Shown: positions 55,277 through 64,000 of the stretch, in pieces
How the letters are laid out: the number at the start of each line of letters is the position of its first letter
How positions within the stretch are numbered: the first letter of the stretch is position 1
Origin: Methanosarcina barkeri MS
GTDB lineage: Archaea > Halobacteriota > Methanosarcinia > Methanosarcinales > Methanosarcinaceae
Length of the DNA stretch: 64,000 nt
NCBI RefSeq assembly: GCF_000970025.1
Contig: NZ_CP009528.1
Span: forward strand, 1,103,168 to 1,167,167
Direction of reading: 5' to 3'
The notes under the pieces: generated by a model
Seen by the model: the letters and a program-made list of their open reading frames with translations, nothing else
Told to the model about the DNA's origin: nothing
The model's database searches: none
Position numbers and translations under genes: made by a program

Positions 55277-55405
55277 GAGCTGATCCCAAAACTCAAAATG
55301 ATTTTTCTGAATCCCAGATCTACAATAAGTAATAGATTTTCTGATCACGAAAATAATTTTGAAATTTTACTAATTTGAGGATAAAATTAGTTTTGGGATG
55401 GACTT
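55277..55405. mobile_element. 129-bp MITE-like element (GAGCTGATCCCAAAAC ends), copy B
   Basis: Left GAGCTGATCCCAAAAC, right GTTTTGGGATGGACTT, with ATA on each side (55274-55276 and 55406-55408) as 3-bp target duplication. Same design as copy A. Confidence 0.75.
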
Positions 55406-55805
55406 ATAAAATATAGGAACATTGGAGTTTAGGATATATCTGGATACATTCTTTAAAAACGTTTAAATATAAAATGTTTAAATTTAGAAATTTTAAATTT
55501 CAGGAATTCGGATTTGACTTTGATATTAGTACTTTATTTTTGGAGAGGGTGACTATCGGGAAATCGAGACATTATTAAGAATCGGGGCAAATGTCTCAAG
55601 TTACCCGTAAATAAGAGAAATAAATTGAATTCTTGGCCTTACTTTTTAAAAATTGAAAATTCTCGTACATATATTTTTCCAGCAAAACTGGAAAAAATTT
55701 GGTTGAAATTCACCACAAAAAAAATAATTTTAGCTTAAATATACAGGAATTGTGAAAGAAAATATCTCTTCACCATAAACTATTTATAGAATAGCTGGAA
55801 TTAGA

Positions 55806-55862
55806 GGGTTGCACTGGTGTGATAGGTGCTCCCTGAAGCAGCGGGGCAGCAGTGGTAGCATG
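55806..55862 (+). ncRNA. GC-rich patch upstream of tRNA-Lys, candidate small RNA
   Basis: About 57 bases of unusually GC-rich DNA (GGGTTGCACTGGTGTGATAG, GGTGCTCCCTGAAGCAGC, GGGGCAGCAGTGGTAGC) in AT-rich surroundings. Short stems such as GCAC/GTGC and CUCCC/GGGG can form. TATTTATAGAATAG just upstream (55788-55801) could be a promoter. The identity is unknown. Confidence 0.3.
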
Positions 55863-55910
55863 AAAAAATATCCAGGTGCAAAAAAGTAAAGTGGAATTAT
55901 ATACGCAAAT

Positions 55911-55987
55911 GGGCCCGTAGCTCAGTCAGGCAGAGCGTCTGGCTTTTAACCAGACGGCCTAGGGTTCAAATCCCTACGGGCCCGCCA
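55911..55987 (+). tRNA. tRNA-Lys (anticodon UUU), CCA encoded
   Basis: A complete cloverleaf: acceptor GGGCCCG / CGGGCCC, D arm with GCTCAGTCAGGCAGAGC, anticodon stem TCTGG / CCAGA around CTTTTAA (anticodon TTT), and T arm GGGTTCAAATCCC. Discriminator G at 55984; CCA is encoded at 55985-55987. No intron. The rpoH frame begins shortly downstream. Confidence 0.96.
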
Positions 55988-56076
55988 TGTTCTTTATTAT
56001 ACCCGGTGGAAAGGCCATCCACGGGAAAAATCGGTCTGACAAATTTTTTGAATACTTTATTTTTGGAGGAAAGGAT

Positions 56077-56313
56077 TTGACAAAATTCAGCCTGCTCGAC
56101 CATGAGTCGGTCCCTAAACATGAAATCATGCCTGAAGGCGAGTTAAAGTCTGTTTTAAGCAAGTATTCTATTGAAAAGGAGCAACTTCCGAAAATCAAAG
56201 TGAACGATCCTGTTTGTAAAGAAATAGGTGCTGTTGTCGGAGACGTAGTGAAAATCACAAGAAAAAGTCAAACTGCAGGGGAGGCAGATTACTATAGACT
56301 TGTGATCGATTAA
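56077..56313 (+). CDS. rpoH: DNA-directed RNA polymerase subunit H (Rpo5)
   Basis: A 78-residue subunit from TTG 56077 with GGAGGAAAGGA as ribosome site; the longer frame from ATG 55987 begins in the tRNA 3' end and its first 30 residues are not RpoH-like. The family motif SLLDHESVPKHEIMPEGELK and the C-terminal DPVCKEIGAVVGDVVKITRK are clear. RpoH binds the polymerase jaw (related to eukaryotic RPB5's C-terminus). It starts the rpo operon. Confidence 0.95.
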   Translation: MTKFSLLDHESVPKHEIMPEGELKSVLSKYSIEKEQLPKIKVNDPVCKEIGAVVGDVVKITRKSQTAGEADYYRLVID

Positions 56314-56470
56314 GCGGAGGGGAGTAAACCGCTTGTATGATCAAATTTTCTTTACGGAATGCCTTTTTGAATCCCATGCACCATCGTATGGCAAAACTCA
56401 ACAGTTGCACACCGATCCAAGGATCAGAATCTCTTGATTTTCATTTTAATAAAGCAAAGAGGGTGCTATC

Positions 56471-58120
56471 ATCGCGTTAGAAACAAGTATACTGTCGCAG
56501 GCTTATTTTACACGGGACAAGATAGTGCAGCACCATATAGACTCGTTTAACAAGTTTATAGATTACGGGCTGCAAAAAATCATAGATGAACAGAGAACAA
56601 TAGAAACCGATATCGAGGATACCTACCTTAAACTTGGAAAAATCAGGGTAGAACATCCTGTGGTAAAGGAAGCCGACGGGGCAATCGAAAAACTTTATCC
56701 CAACGAGGCAAGGCTCAGAAACCTTTCATACTCAGGTCCTCTCTACCTCGAAATGAGCGTGGTAAAAGAAGGAGTTGAGTCTGAAGTAATGGAAGCAAAA
56801 ATAGGACAGCTTCCTATCATGGTCAAATCCAAGATCTGTAACCTTCCAGGACTTAGTGAATCCGAAAAAGTCCGCTATGGTGAAGATCCCCTTGACCCTG
56901 GGGGATATTTCATTATTGGCGGTACCGAAAGGGTGGTTATGACCCTGGAAGACCTCGCCCCTAACAAGATTCTCGTAGAGTATGGGGAGAGGTATGGCGA
57001 TACTATAGAGGTTGCAAAGGTTTTCTCACAGAAGCGCGGATACAGAGCCCTTGTAATCGTAGAAAGAGGAAGAAAATCCTTGCTCGAGGTTTCTTTTCCT
57101 TCTATCTCCGGAAGAGTATACTTCATTACTTTGATGAGAGCTCTTGGAATTGTAACTGATGAAGATATCGTAAATGCAGTTTCAAGTGATCCCGAAATTA
57201 TCAAATTCATGCTGGAAAACCTCGAAGAAGCCGAAGTTGAAACCCAGGAAGAAGCAATCGAGAAAATCGGGGCCCGGGTCGCTGCAGGTCAGGCCAAGGA
57301 ATACCAGATAAAAAGAGCAAACTATGTTATTGACAGGTACCTGTTCCCCCATCTTGGAAACGACATGAAAGACAGGCTTTCCAAGGCTCACTTCCTGGCA
57401 AGAATGGCTGAGTCCTGTTTCGAGCTGGCCCTTGGAAAGCGTTCGGAAGACGATAAAGACCACTATGCGAACAAAAGGCTGAAACTAGCTGGAGACCTGA
57501 TGGAAGACCTCTTCAGGGTATCTTTCAACAGGCTTGCAAGAGACATAAAATACCAGCTCGAACGCGCAAACATGAGAAACAGGGAGTTGAATGTCGCAAC
57601 AATAGTTAGAGCCGATGTGTTGACTGACCGGCTGCAGCATCCGCTGGCAACCGGAAACTGGGTTGGAGGAAGAACAGGTGTGTCTCAGCTCCTTGACAGA
57701 AATGACTATATTTCCACGCTTTCCCACCTGCGCCGGGTAATTTCGCCCCTTTCACGAGCCCAGCCTCACTTTGAGGCTCGAGACCTGCATGCAACCCAGT
57801 GGGGAAGGCTCTGTCCTTCGGAAACTCCTGAAGGTCCAAACTGTAGTCTGGTGAAAAACTTTGCCGAGATGGTCGAACTTTCAACAGGTATAGAAGACAT
57901 CGACGGGATAAAGAAAATTCTCCACGACCTGAATGTTGAGCGTGCGGTTGTAAAGGTACCGGAACTCCCGGCCAAAATGAAAGAAACCTTACTTGATGAG
58001 TTCGGAGAAGAGATTGTTGAAGAATATGAAGAGCCTTCGGAAGGCGAAAGCAAATACAAAGATGATGAGTTTTACGATTACTCAGATTCGGATGATGGCG
58101 GATCAATGTTCGGTGATTAA
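56471..58120 (+). CDS. rpoB2: DNA-directed RNA polymerase subunit B'' (Rpo2N)
   Basis: Split archaeal B'' subunit of about 549 residues. Recognisable: [20 protein letters not shown] near the start, [20 protein letters not shown], the [20 protein letters not shown] fork region and the [20 protein letters not shown] motif (residue ~440). An acidic C-terminus follows. The conserved N-terminus [20 protein letters not shown] lies upstream of the first possible GTG (56525), but the in-frame codons before it contain no ATG, GTG or TTG. A GAGGGTG ribosome site is followed by ATC ATC GCG, so AUC at 56471 (or 56468) is my proposed start. Confidence 0.88.
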   Translation: MALETSILSQAYFTRDKIVQHHIDSFNKFIDYGLQKIIDEQRTIETDIEDTYLKLGKIRVEHPVVKEADGAIEKLYPNEARLRNLSYSGPLYLEMSVVKEGVESEVMEAKIGQLPIMVKSKICNLPGLSESEKVRYGEDPLDPGGYFIIGGTERVVMTLEDLAPNKILVEYGERYGDTIEVAKVFSQKRGYRALVIVERGRKSLLEVSFPSISGRVYFITLMRALGIVTDEDIVNAVSSDPEIIKFMLENLEEAEVETQEEAIEKIGARVAAGQAKEYQIKRANYVIDRYLFPHLGNDMKDRLSKAHFLARMAESCFELALGKRSEDDKDHYANKRLKLAGDLMEDLFRVSFNRLARDIKYQLERANMRNRELNVATIVRADVLTDRLQHPLATGNWVGGRTGVSQLLDRNDYISTLSHLRRVISPLSRAQPHFEARDLHATQWGRLCPSETPEGPNCSLVKNFAEMVELSTGIEDIDGIKKILHDLNVERAVVKVPELPAKMKETLLDEFGEEIVEEYEEPSEGESKYKDDEFYDYSDSDDGGSMFGD

Positions 58121-58134
58121 GGGGTCGATGTCAG

Positions 58135-59949
58135 ATGACTAAAGCAAAAGTATTCATAAACGGGGAGCTTGTCGGGACCCACGATAACCCTACGGAGCTT
58201 GTAGACGAGCTCAGAAAGATGAGGCGGCAGGGTTTCATATCCAGGCAGGTTAATGTCGCTCTTAACAGCAACACAAGAGAAGTAATTATAAACTCCGATA
58301 TGGGCAGAGCAAGAAGGCCACTTATAGTTGTGGAGAACGGAGTTCCTAAGGTAACTGAAGAGCACATAGAGAAAATTAAAAATAAGGAAATCAATTTTGA
58401 TGAACTGGTAAAAGAAGGCTGTATAGAGTATCTCGATGCCGAAGAAGAGGAAAATGCCTACATCGCACTTTACGAGGCTGATCTTACTCCAAAGCACACT
58501 CACATGGAGATTGATCCTGAACTTATTCTTGGAATCTCTACGGGAATGGTGCCTTATCCTGAACATAATGCATCTCCGCGTAATACCATGGGTGCAGCCA
58601 TGATAAAACAGTGTATTGGGGTTGCAACCGCAAACCAGAAGCTCAGACCTGATACCCGGGCCCATGTCCTTCACTACCCTCAGAGAGCAATGACCAGAAC
58701 TAGGACCTCGGAAGCAATAGGTTTTGATGATAGACCTGCAGGCCAAAACTTCGTGGTCGCAATCCTGTCCTATGAAGGGTATAACATTGAAGACGCCCTG
58801 ATTTTCAATAGGGGTTCAATTGAAAGAGGTCTCGGGAGAAGTCACTTTCTCAGAACTTTCGAAGGAGAAGAACGAAGGTATCCGGGTGGACAGGAAGACA
58901 AGTTTGAGATTCCTGACTCCGAATACCGCGGAGCGCGCAGTGCAGAAGCCTATGCAAACCTGGATACAGACGGGCTTGTAAATCCCGAAACCCCGGTTGG
59001 TCCCAATGATGTACTTATCGGAAAAACCAGTCCACCAAGGTTCCTTGAAGAACCGTCAGACTTCGGGATTGCAATGGAGCAGAGAAGAGAAAGCTCGATC
59101 ACAATGCGGTCAAATGAAACCGGAATTGTTGACACGGTCATCCTGACCGAATCCATTAACGGAACCAGGCTTGCTAAAGTAAAGGTAAGAGACGAAAGGA
59201 TTCCTGACATAGGGGACAAATTCGCTTCAAGGCACGGGCAAAAAGGAGTTATTGGCCTGAAAGTCCCTATTGCAGATATGCCGTTTACGGAATCCGGCAT
59301 GACTCCTGACCTGATGATTAACCCACATGCAATTCCTTCCCGTATGACTGTAGGCCACGTCCTGGAAATGATTGGTGGAAAGGTAGGTTCCATGGAAGGC
59401 AGACGAGTTGATGCAACAGCTTTCTCAGGAGAGAAAGAAGAAGACCTCAGAGAAGCCCTGAAAAAGCACGGGTTTGCTCACACCGGAAAAGAGGTTTTCT
59501 ACGACGGAGCTACCGGCAAGATGATCCCTGCAGATGTCTTTGTTGGGGTTATTCTCTACCAGAAACTGCACCACATGGTCACTTCGAAGATGCACGCACG
59601 GTCTCGTGGGCCTGTACAGGTGCTTACCCGCCAGCCAACCGAAGGTCGAGCCAGAGAAGGTGGTCTCAGATTCGGAGAAATGGAACGTGATGTGCTGGTA
59701 GGCCACGGGGCTGCCATGTCGCTAAAAGAGAGGCTGCTCGACGAGTCAGATAAGGTTGTTGAACTTGTCTGCTCTCACTGTGGAATGATTGCAACGTATG
59801 ACAAGCAGCGAAATGTCGCTTTCTGCTCAACCTGTGGGGCTGACACGGATATATATCCTGTGGAGATGAGCTATGCATTCAAGCTGCTGCTGGACGAAAT
59901 CAAATCTCTGGGAGTTGCGCCCAGGCTTAAACTTGAAGACGCGGTATGA
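58135..59949 (+). CDS. rpoB1: DNA-directed RNA polymerase subunit B' (Rpo2C)
   Basis: A 604-residue B' subunit, the C-terminal half of bacterial beta. It has EPHARSR-like segments, the catalytic-region lysine motif [40 protein letters not shown], the switch-proximal [20 protein letters not shown] and a zinc-binding C-terminus [20 protein letters not shown] plus CG. It follows B'' by 14 bp and precedes A' by 12 bp, the standard methanogen order with split B. Confidence 0.96.
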   Translation: MTKAKVFINGELVGTHDNPTELVDELRKMRRQGFISRQVNVALNSNTREVIINSDMGRARRPLIVVENGVPKVTEEHIEKIKNKEINFDELVKEGCIEYLDAEEEENAYIALYEADLTPKHTHMEIDPELILGISTGMVPYPEHNASPRNTMGAAMIKQCIGVATANQKLRPDTRAHVLHYPQRAMTRTRTSEAIGFDDRPAGQNFVVAILSYEGYNIEDALIFNRGSIERGLGRSHFLRTFEGEERRYPGGQEDKFEIPDSEYRGARSAEAYANLDTDGLVNPETPVGPNDVLIGKTSPPRFLEEPSDFGIAMEQRRESSITMRSNETGIVDTVILTESINGTRLAKVKVRDERIPDIGDKFASRHGQKGVIGLKVPIADMPFTESGMTPDLMINPHAIPSRMTVGHVLEMIGGKVGSMEGRRVDATAFSGEKEEDLREALKKHGFAHTGKEVFYDGATGKMIPADVFVGVILYQKLHHMVTSKMHARSRGPVQVLTRQPTEGRAREGGLRFGEMERDVLVGHGAAMSLKERLLDESDKVVELVCSHCGMIATYDKQRNVAFCSTCGADTDIYPVEMSYAFKLLLDEIKSLGVAPRLKLEDAV

Positions 59950-59961
59950 GGTGAGACAGAT

Positions 59962-62604
59962 ATGGCAAATGTACCTCCAATTCCGAAAAGAATTTCTTCT
60001 ATTAAATTCGGCTTACTGTCTCCAAAAGAGATCCGTAAAATGAGTTCAACCCCGATCATCACAGCCGACACTTACGACGATGACGGATTTCCAATTGACA
60101 TGGGGCTTATGGACACAAGACTCGGAGTTATTGACCCTGGGCTTCGCTGCAAAACCTGTTCAGGGCGAGCAGGCGAATGCCCCGGACACTTCGGACATAT
60201 CGAACTTGTCGCCCCGGTAGTCCATGTTGGCTTCAATAAAGTAATCCGAAAACTTCTCAGGGCAACCTGCAGGAAATGCAGCAGGCTCCTGCTTGACCCT
60301 GCACAGAAACAGCATTATCTGGACCAGCTTGTCGGCATTGAGGAAATCGGACATATGCCTGATGACCTGATTAACGAGGCTTATAAGGAGGCCAGTAAAG
60401 TAAAGACCTGCCCTTACTGCAATGAGGAACAGCTGGAAATTAAATTCGAAAAACCCACTGAATATCTCGAAAACGGGGAGAAGCTGACCCCTACCGAGAT
60501 AAGGGACCGTTTTGAGAATATCCCTGATGAAGATATCCGGGTTATCGGGATGGACCCGAAGAATGCAAGGCCTGAATGGATGATCCTTACAGTCCTGCCT
60601 GTACCTCCTGTTACAGTTCGTCCTTCGATTACCCTTGAATCCGGGCAGCGCAGTGAAGATGACCTGACCCATAAACTCGTAGATATTATCAGAATTAACC
60701 AGCGCTTCCAGGAAAACAGGGAAGCTGGCGCCCCTCAGCTCATTATTGAGGACCTCTGGGAACTTCTTCAGTATCACGTTACAACCTTTTTTGACAATTC
60801 TGTCTCAGGGATACCTCCTGCAAGGCACAGGTCAGGCAGGCCCTTAAAGACTCTTTCCCAGCGTTTAAAAGGTAAGGAAGGTCGTTTCAGAGGAAGCTTA
60901 TCGGGTAAACGTGTTAACTTCTCGGCACGTACAGTAATTTCTCCTGACCCAAACCTGAGCATTAATGAGGTAGGGGTTCCTATGCCCATTGCACGGATCC
61001 TTACAATGCCCCTGGTGGTAACACAAAGGAATATAGAACAGCTCAAAATTTACGTGCGTAATGGGGAGGATATACACCCAGGAGCAAACTATGTACTCCG
61101 CCCTGACGGCAGGCGTATAAAAGTTACAAGTGTAAACAAAGACGACCTTGCCGAAAAGCTGGAGTTCGGATGGACAGTTGAACGCCAGTTAAAAGATGGA
61201 GACATTGTACTCTTTAACAGGCAGCCGTCTCTGCACAAGATGAGTATTATGGCTCATTCTGTGAAGGTGCTTCCGAATAAGACTTTCAGGCTGAATCCTG
61301 CTGTATGTCCTCCATATAACGCTGACTTTGATGGGGACGAGATGAACATGCACGCCCTTCAGACCGAAGAGTCCAGGGCTGAGGCAAAGATCCTGATGCA
61401 GGTTCAGGAGAACATTCTTTCCCCGCGTTTTGGCGGTCCTATTATAGGCGGGATTCATGACCACATTTCAGGGCTTTTCCTGCTGACACGTTTTGAGAAT
61501 CATATCCCTAAAAATGATGCTTACGATATGCTCCGGAAGAGCGATATCCGAGAGTTGCCTTCCCCTGCAGGTTACGATCCAGATGGAAAGCCCTACTGGA
61601 CAGGAAAACAGATCTTCAGCCAGATCCTGCCTAAAAACCTTAATACACAGTTTGCAGCCCAGGTCTGCTCACACTGTGACGTCTGCAAGAAAGAGGAGTG
61701 TCCGAACGATGCCTATGTGGTAATCCGGGACGGAGAACTCATTAAAGGAACGATAGACGAGGCAGCCATTGGAGCTTTCAAAGGAAAGATTCAGGACCGC
61801 ATTATCAAGGAAATAGGCCCTGAAGCCGGAGCTCGTTTCATAGATAATATGACCATGCTTGCAGTTAGGGCTATTATGCGGACAGGCTTGAGTTTCGGAA
61901 TCGCTGATGAAGATATTCCGAAAGAAGCCAGGATCCAGATCAATGAAGTCCTCGGCAAAGCTGAAGATGCTGTGCAGAACCTCATCAAGTCTTACCAGAA
62001 TAAGGAACTTGAACCTCTTCCTGGAAGGACCCTTGATGAGACAATTGAAATGAGCATCATGCAGAAGCTCGGAAAGGCCAGAGACGAGACCGGTAACATA
62101 GCAGACAGCCATATGGGACTTGAAAACCCGGCAGTTATTATGGCCCGTTCAGGGGCAAGAGGTTCCATCCTGAACCTTACTCAGATGGCGGCCTGTGTTG
62201 GTCAGCAGGCAGTGCGTGGTGAACGTATCCGCAGAGGGTATGCAGGCAGGACATTACCTCATTTCCAGAAGGGGGATCTTGGTTCGGACGCCCATGGTTT
62301 CGTAAAGGCAAGCTACAAAAGCGGGCTTAACCCGACTGAATATTTCTTCCATGCAATTGGTGGTAGGGAAGGTCTTGTGGACACTGCAGTCAGGACATCA
62401 CAATCAGGGTACCTGCAGAGAAGGCTTGTCAATGCGCTCCAGGACTTGGAGGTCCAGTATGACCTTACAGTCAGGGATACCAGAGGTGTGCTCGTGCAGT
62501 TTAAGTATGGAGAAGATGGGATTAACCCCACAAAAAGCGATTTCAGCAAACCCGATACAATCCACAGAATTGTCAATTCCGTAGTAAACCGGGAGGTGGC
62601 CTGA
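59962..62604 (+). CDS. rpoA1: DNA-directed RNA polymerase subunit A' (Rpo1N)
   Basis: An 880-residue subunit. The N-terminal zinc clamp reads [20 protein letters not shown] near residue 58, with further Cys pairs at CRKCSRLL and CPYCNEEQ. The catalytic motif [14 protein letters not shown] near residue 450 holds the Mg-binding aspartates. Trigger-loop and bridge-helix regions follow in the second half ([40 protein letters not shown]). Its stop overlaps the A'' start (TGATG), so the two are coupled. Confidence 0.97.
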   Translation: MANVPPIPKRISSIKFGLLSPKEIRKMSSTPIITADTYDDDGFPIDMGLMDTRLGVIDPGLRCKTCSGRAGECPGHFGHIELVAPVVHVGFNKVIRKLLRATCRKCSRLLLDPAQKQHYLDQLVGIEEIGHMPDDLINEAYKEASKVKTCPYCNEEQLEIKFEKPTEYLENGEKLTPTEIRDRFENIPDEDIRVIGMDPKNARPEWMILTVLPVPPVTVRPSITLESGQRSEDDLTHKLVDIIRINQRFQENREAGAPQLIIEDLWELLQYHVTTFFDNSVSGIPPARHRSGRPLKTLSQRLKGKEGRFRGSLSGKRVNFSARTVISPDPNLSINEVGVPMPIARILTMPLVVTQRNIEQLKIYVRNGEDIHPGANYVLRPDGRRIKVTSVNKDDLAEKLEFGWTVERQLKDGDIVLFNRQPSLHKMSIMAHSVKVLPNKTFRLNPAVCPPYNADFDGDEMNMHALQTEESRAEAKILMQVQENILSPRFGGPIIGGIHDHISGLFLLTRFENHIPKNDAYDMLRKSDIRELPSPAGYDPDGKPYWTGKQIFSQILPKNLNTQFAAQVCSHCDVCKKEECPNDAYVVIRDGELIKGTIDEAAIGAFKGKIQDRIIKEIGPEAGARFIDNMTMLAVRAIMRTGLSFGIADEDIPKEARIQINEVLGKAEDAVQNLIKSYQNKELEPLPGRTLDETIEMSIMQKLGKARDETGNIADSHMGLENPAVIMARSGARGSILNLTQMAACVGQQAVRGERIRRGYAGRTLPHFQKGDLGSDAHGFVKASYKSGLNPTEYFFHAIGGREGLVDTAVRTSQSGYLQRRLVNALQDLEVQYDLTVRDTRGVLVQFKYGEDGINPTKSDFSKPDTIHRIVNSVVNREVA

Positions 62605-63836
62605 TGAGTATCAGTGAAAGTACAATCGATAGTATGATAAAGGATCTGCCCCTCCCTTCGAATATCCTTAATACTCTAAGAGAGGATGTCATCAAAGCCG
62701 GAGTAAGTAAGAAGGAAATGGAAGAGATTGTAGAACAGGTAATGGAAGAGTATCATACCTCATGCATTGAGCCCTGTGACGCTGCCGGTGTGGTTGCAGC
62801 TCAGTCCATAGGGGAGCCGGGTACCCAGATGACAATGCGTACCTTCCACTACGCTGGTGTGGCCGAGATTAACGTTACTCTCGGTCTGCCCCGTCTTATA
62901 GAAATTGTGGATGCTCGAAAAATTCCGAGTACTCCTATGATGACAATTGCCCTTTCTAAAGAGAATCCTGAAGATTATGCTTACGACAGGGAAAAGACAA
63001 GAGCTCTTGCCTGGGAGATTGAAGCAACGAAAATTGACCATATCGCTGATGTGACCACTGATCTTTCCCAGATGAAATTGATAATTGACCTGCATGAGAA
63101 GGCGATGGAAGGCAGGAATATTACTATAGATCAGGTAAAAGAAAAGTTCAATGAAGAATTGAACGTAATGGTTACCATTTCCCCGGATATAGATAACCAG
63201 ATTATCATTGCTCCGGGAGAGCCTTCTTACAGGGAGCTTCTCCAGCTTGCAAAAAGTATCCACAATGTCACCCTTAAAGGGATAGAAGGAATCAAACGTG
63301 TGGTAGTCCGCAAGGAAGGAGAAGAATACACACTATATACCGAAGGTTCGGCCCTGCGTGAAGTGCTTCAGTTCGATGGTGTGGACAAGACAAGAACAAG
63401 TACAAATAATATTAACGAAATTTATGAAGTGCTTGGAGTCGAAGCTGCAAGGAATGCGATTATTAAAGAAGCGACAGACACCCTGCGCGAACAGGGTCTT
63501 ACTGTGGATATCCGGCATATTATGCTCGTGGCCGATCTCATGACCTGTGATGGGGAAGTAAAACAGATCGGAAGGCATGGAATTTCAGGTGAAAAGGCAA
63601 GTGTCTTTGCCCGTGCAGCTTTCGAAGTTACGGTAAATCATCTGCTGGATGCAGGGATGCGTGGGGATGTGGATCAGCTCCAGGGGGTCACGGAAAATAT
63701 TATCGTTGGCCAGCCTATCCGTATGGGTACGGGAGACGTGCATCTTATAACCAGAAGAAGAGAGGAAATCGAAGAAGCAGTAAAAGCTGCAGAAGCAGCA
63801 GAAGCAGTAAAAGCTGCAGAAGCAGCAGAAGAGTGA
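62604..63836 (+). CDS. rpoA2: DNA-directed RNA polymerase subunit A'' (Rpo1C)
   Basis: A 410-residue subunit, the C-terminal part of the beta'-like chain. Motifs: [20 protein letters not shown] and [20 protein letters not shown] near residue 55, and [39 protein letters not shown] near 320. The C-terminal tail repeats AVKAAEAAE twice (a 27-bp DNA duplication) and is absent from most relatives I recall. Its ATG overlaps the A' stop. Confidence 0.96.
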   Translation: MSISESTIDSMIKDLPLPSNILNTLREDVIKAGVSKKEMEEIVEQVMEEYHTSCIEPCDAAGVVAAQSIGEPGTQMTMRTFHYAGVAEINVTLGLPRLIEIVDARKIPSTPMMTIALSKENPEDYAYDREKTRALAWEIEATKIDHIADVTTDLSQMKLIIDLHEKAMEGRNITIDQVKEKFNEELNVMVTISPDIDNQIIIAPGEPSYRELLQLAKSIHNVTLKGIEGIKRVVVRKEGEEYTLYTEGSALREVLQFDGVDKTRTSTNNINEIYEVLGVEAARNAIIKEATDTLREQGLTVDIRHIMLVADLMTCDGEVKQIGRHGISGEKASVFARAAFEVTVNHLLDAGMRGDVDQLQGVTENIIVGQPIRMGTGDVHLITRRREEIEEAVKAAEAAEAVKAAEAAEE

Positions 63837-64000
63837 AAGGTTTCAGGGCAAAAAACTTGAAACTCAACCTATAATTATTTAAATTCGTAGCCTGATAGAA
63901 GACCACTTCAGATCAGGTATATATTACCTTTACGAAACTTGGAAAATCCTGATGCAGAAACTCGAGTCTGCTAGGCTCATAACCAGAAAATAAATATAAG
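63837..64000. other. 3' end of window after rpoA2
   Basis: AT-rich leader or spacer DNA. GGTATATATTACC at 63916-63928 is a palindrome, and TATA-like sequence lies there and near the end. In methanogens L30e, NusA and S12 genes usually follow; none begins before 64000. Confidence 0.4.

Larger units (their letters stand above)
54411..55910. other. 1.5-kb intergenic region: array, two mobile elements, GC-rich patch
   Basis: It contains a 16-bp array (54414-54550), the second 418-bp element (54624-55041), a MITE copy (55277-55405) and a GC-rich patch at 55806-55862 just before tRNA-Lys (each listed separately). No protein gene is seen. Confidence 0.5.

Noticed and set aside
55987-56076. Long start for rpoH beginning in the tRNA 3' end
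   Set aside because: The 30 extra residues (MFFIIPGGKAIHGKNR...) are not RpoH-like, and the TTG at 56077 has a strong ribosome site.

Overview
The window is a stretch of a Methanosarcina-type archaeal chromosome. Evidence: a split-B RNA polymerase operon (rpoH, B'', B', A', A''), the cobalamin cluster cobD-cbiB-cobZ-cobS-cobY that includes the archaeal phosphatase CobZ, a two-gene SufC/SufB system, ribosomal protein S8e, NAC, Nob1, a FilR1-type methanogen regulator and a CDF exporter. Intergenic DNA is long and AT-rich and is full of short tandem arrays and MITE-like elements. None of the genes I call confidently ends in TAG, which fits a pyrrolysine-using genus. The species cannot be fixed from the sequence alone.

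Layout. 1-5.8 kb (+): late cobamide assembly, then sufC-sufB. 6.1-10 kb: a small hypothetical gene, a DUF5591-like protein, an Lrp/AsnC regulator with an aminotransferase, and S8e. 10.5-14.5 kb: a small Cys-containing protein, a DUF169 protein behind three related dyads, an iron-sulfur flavoprotein, Nob1 and a GfcR/PyrE-like regulator. 14.8-22 kb: a RecJ-like DHH protein with zinc-finger, S1 and OB regions, a stomatin-NfeD pair, a PurM-like protein and HisH. 22.2-28.2 kb: a small zinc protein, two pilin-like paralogues, a PadR-MFS efflux operon and a coiled-coil membrane protein. 28.8-34.3 kb: a GNAT enzyme, a PIN-ATPase-KH protein, an acidic Cys-rich secreted protein and a CDF transporter. 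34.3-36.2 kb is gene-poor and holds repeats and hairpins. 36.2-41 kb: NAC, an A-type Fe-S protein, a nuclease-like protein, glycogen debranching enzyme and HisI. 41.3-51.6 kb: the FilR1 regulator, a frameshifted DJ-1/PfpI gene, UPF0280, DUF460, a small secreted protein and a large U32 peptidase. 52.9-54.4 kb: a MATE transporter interrupted by one in-frame TAG. 55.9-63.8 kb: tRNA-Lys(UUU) followed by the RNA polymerase operon.

The most notable signals are: (1) the in-frame amber codon in an otherwise intact MATE gene; (2) rpoB'', whose conserved N-terminus is preceded only by AUC codons; (3) a 418-bp element present twice, 30,655 bp apart, with 2 mismatches, short flanking direct repeats and a nested inverted-repeat core; (4) three further MITE-like families recognised by inverted ends, some with target duplications; (5) about a dozen unrelated tandem arrays with 12-25 bp units, one of which supplies the C-terminus and stop codon of a regulator; (6) three phased dyads upstream of the DUF169 gene; (7) a secreted protein with GGDCDN repeats.

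All calls come from reading the sequence and translations by eye. No database search, alignment program or folding program was run.
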